Assembly: GCA_037478835.1 (NCBI GenBank)
Contig: JBBFLV010000010.1
Span: 45,275 to 109,274 of the forward strand
Length of the DNA stretch: 64,000 nt
DNA from: 630D-37 sp037478835
GTDB lineage: Bacteria > Chloroflexota > Anaerolineae > Anaerolineales > Villigracilaceae
Direction: 5' to 3'
In this document: positions 62,434-64,000 of the stretch, one piece after another
How positions within the stretch are numbered: the stretch's first letter is position 1
How the letters are laid out: each line of letters starts with the position of its first letter
The notes under the pieces: generated by a model
Database searches by the model: none
Seen by the model: the letters and a program-made list of their open reading frames with translations, nothing else
Told to the model about the DNA's origin: nothing
Translations under genes and position numbers: made by a program

Positions 62434-63143
62434 AACGTCCCTATCGCCCACCCCTCTATACCCGTTTCACGCGCCCTTTGCTCAAGGCCCTGATCCGCCC
62501 CATTTTTCATCTTTTGAGCGATGTACACGTTCAAGGGGTAGAAAACGTGCCGCGAGCAGGGGCTTACATCGTGGCCGCCAACCATATCTCGATCTACGAT
62601 CCGCCCTTCATTCTGGCCTTCTGGCCACATATTTTGGAAACGATCGGCGCCGAAGTGGTCTTCCATCGCCCCGGCCAAGGACAGCTCCTGCGGCTCTACG
62701 GCACGATCCCCGTCAATCGCAACGGATACGATCATGAGCTATTGGAGCGCATGATCGACTTGCTAGAACAGGGACGACGGGTGATGATCGCGCCGGAAGG
62801 ACGACGCTCGCACCAGGTAGGGATGCAGCAAGCGCGCCCCGGCATCGCCTATATCGCCGAAAAAAGCGGTGCGCCGGTCATCCCGGTCGGCGTGGTCGGC
62901 ACCACACCGGACCTTTGGGAACGCATGCGTCGTGGTGAGCGTCCGCGACTGGAGTTGCGCATCGGCCGTCCGATCCGGTTGCCTCCCATCGAGGCGAAGG
63001 GGGAAGCACGGCGGCTGGCGCGCCAGGAAAACGCCGATCTGGTCATGCGGTATATCGCCGGTCTGTTACCCCCAGAATATCATGGATACTATGCCGGAAG
63101 AGCCATTCCCCCCCAAACCGATCAGCCAAATTCGTCGCTATGA
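62424..63143 (+). CDS. 1-acyl-glycerol-3-phosphate acyltransferase (PlsC family), first copy
   Basis: A protein of 239 residues. The acyltransferase box NHISIYDPPF (NHx4D) is at ~53, with EGRRSHQVGMQQARPGIAYI as block III near 130 and PVIPVGVVGT near 152. A single N-terminal hydrophobic segment could anchor it to the membrane. It should acylate lysophosphatidate in phospholipid synthesis. It overlaps cmk by 10 nt (AAGGAG ribosome-binding site inside cmk) and the second acyltransferase by up to 62 nt. Confidence 0.9.
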   Translation: MSLKRPYRPPLYTRFTRPLLKALIRPIFHLLSDVHVQGVENVPRAGAYIVAANHISIYDPPFILAFWPHILETIGAEVVFHRPGQGQLLRLYGTIPVNRNGYDHELLERMIDLLEQGRRVMIAPEGRRSHQVGMQQARPGIAYIAEKSGAPVIPVGVVGTTPDLWERMRRGERPRLELRIGRPIRLPPIEAKGEARRLARQENADLVMRYIAGLLPPEYHGYYAGRAIPPQTDQPNSSL

Positions 63144-63822
63144 GCTCACCCAATCCCCGCGCCTGACGCCGCTCCGTCATCTGGTGCGTGCAGTTGCCCG
63201 TGCTCTGGCGCGTTTGTTACTCAAAATCGCCGCCAGAGTGGAGGTGGAAGGGCTGGAAAATTTCCCTCGTCAGGGACCGTATATCATCGTCACCAATCAC
63301 CTGGGCGATGCCGATGCCATTCTTGGACTGGCCTTTTTCCCTCACCTGCCGGATGCACTGGCGAAGATCGAACTATACGATGAGCTGGGCCTGCTGGGAA
63401 AGCTAATTCACCTCTTCGGCGTGATCTGGGTGCGACGCGGCCAACCCGATCGGCGCGCCTTGCAAGCGGCGCTGGAAAGCCTGCGCCAGGGGCGGGTGGT
63501 GGCCGTGGCCCCGGAGGGACGTTATAGCTTGATCGGCGGATTAGAGCCGGGGAGCGGCGGTGCCGCCTTCCTAGCGCTGAAAAGCGGGGCGCCCATCGTT
63601 CCGGTGGTCTTCATCGGCAGCGAAAATGAGCATGTCTACGGTCATCTGCGCCGTTTTCGCCGCGTGCCACTGCGCATGCGGGTGGGCAAACCCTTCCACC
63701 TGGAAGCAGACGGGACGCGCATCGGCCAGGCCGTTGACCGCGCCACCGAACGCATCATGCGCACCCTGGCCGAAATGTTGCCGGAGGAGAAACGAGGGGT
63801 TTATAGTCGGATGGTCGAATAG
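63082..63822 (+). CDS. Acyltransferase, PlsC family, second copy
   Basis: A protein of 246 residues from ATG 63082 (alternative ATG 63091). NHLGDADAI is the NHx4D box at ~72, followed by VWVRRGQPDRRALQAALESL, APEGRYSLIGGLEPGSGGAA and APIVPVVFIGS. It is a tandem paralogue of the gene before it, and both could act in glycerolipid synthesis. The start lies inside the previous gene (62-nt overlap). The last codons and the stop TAG lie in an 8-bp tandem repeat. Confidence 0.88.
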   Translation: MDTMPEEPFPPKPISQIRRYELTQSPRLTPLRHLVRAVARALARLLLKIAARVEVEGLENFPRQGPYIIVTNHLGDADAILGLAFFPHLPDALAKIELYDELGLLGKLIHLFGVIWVRRGQPDRRALQAALESLRQGRVVAVAPEGRYSLIGGLEPGSGGAAFLALKSGAPIVPVVFIGSENEHVYGHLRRFRRVPLRMRVGKPFHLEADGTRIGQAVDRATERIMRTLAEMLPEEKRGVYSRMVE

Positions 63823-63851
63823 TCGGATGGTCGGATAGTCGGATGGTCGGG
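63804..63851. repeat. 8-bp tandem repeat, six units
   Basis: Units alternate TAGTCGGA and TGGTCGGA (one reads TGGTCGAA). The third unit supplies the TAG stop of the acyltransferase gene, so the array extends from inside the gene end into the gap. Confidence 0.88.
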
Positions 63852-63858
63852 GTTTCAC

Positions 63859-63936
63859 GGTCCATGGTCAACGGTCGACGGTCTACCGTCCACGGTCCAC
63901 AGTCGGTGAGGGCACAGGCTAAAGCCTGATGCTACG
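63859..63936. repeat. 7-bp tandem repeat array E plus GTAG-type element
   Basis: Seven heptamers GGTCCAT, GGTCAAC, GGTCGAC, GGTCTAC, CGTCCAC, GGTCCAC, AGTCGGT (63859-63907), then GGCACAGGCTAAAGCCTGAT from 63911, which is a single copy of the 30-bp unit found in tandem at 8872-8991. The remaining 64 bp to the window end show no gene. Confidence 0.85.
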
Positions 63937-64000
63937 CGGCACAGGATAATGAACATTAACAATTTAGTTCGGTAACTTTTGGTTGAGGTTGCTGTTTTAA

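Overview
The window is a gene-dense piece of a bacterial chromosome with about 54 protein genes, no rRNA and no tRNA that I could recognise. The gene content points to the phylum Chloroflexota, most likely class Anaerolineae: a glycosyltransferase/DUF2298 (YYY) giant fusion, a CIRCE-controlled hrcA operon, several LysM/M23 cell-wall peptidases, menaquinone genes, high-GC codons and many promoters whose -10 box sits directly before the start codon. The assignment is an inference from family content and was not tested by a search.

Layout. 0-9 kb: the end of a methyltransferase, then two overlapping polyprenyl-sugar-type membrane glycosyltransferase genes, a DUF952 protein and heme A synthase. 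9-18 kb, minus strand: RecJ and RNase J, two LysM/M23 peptidases, a DUF192 protein, an orphan response regulator, a thiolase and a CPBP membrane protease. 18-24.3 kb: a STAND/NB-ARC NTPase with its own promoter, then miaA and uvrB, which converge and overlap. 24.3-30.5 kb: a small conserved protein, a molybdenum hydroxylase (FAD and 2Fe-2S subunits fused, separate molybdopterin subunit, a small membrane protein between them) and an M23 lipoprotein. 30.5-39.3 kb: FtcD, a DUF981 membrane protein, an M24 peptidase, TsaD, a Cas4/AddB-like nuclease, a HIT protein, a DUF3048 lipoprotein carrying an inserted SdrD_B domain, and RsmG. 39.3-42.5 kb: secreted and envelope proteins around a divergent promoter region with three 11-bp direct repeats. 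42.6-49.1 kb: the heat-shock operon hrcA-grpE-dnaK-dnaJ, interrupted by a BglII-like type II restriction-modification pair. 49-57 kb: an M20 peptidase, DUF1385, and an NAD-type formate dehydrogenase operon headed by a CBS protein. 57-64 kb: a HAD phosphatase, a thioesterase-menG-menA cluster, a GT39-like protein, cmk and two PlsC-like acyltransferases.

Metabolic reading. CtaA implies an aa3- or ba3-type oxidase. MenA/MenG imply menaquinone as the quinone. The formate dehydrogenase and the molybdenum hydroxylase imply molybdenum-cofactor enzymes feeding electrons to NAD or a carrier. The organism therefore looks like a respiring heterotroph.

The most unusual content is (1) a restriction-modification pair lying inside the CIRCE-regulated chaperone operon; (2) an extensive set of dispersed short repeats: 7-bp and 8-bp tandem arrays that repeatedly start at gene stop codons, a 30-bp x4 tandem, GTAG-flanked palindromes, a two-copy MITE-like element, and a palindromic repeat inserted in frame inside the STAND gene; and (3) a recurrent promoter arrangement with the -10 hexamer exactly 6-7 nt before the start codon, which predicts leaderless mRNAs.
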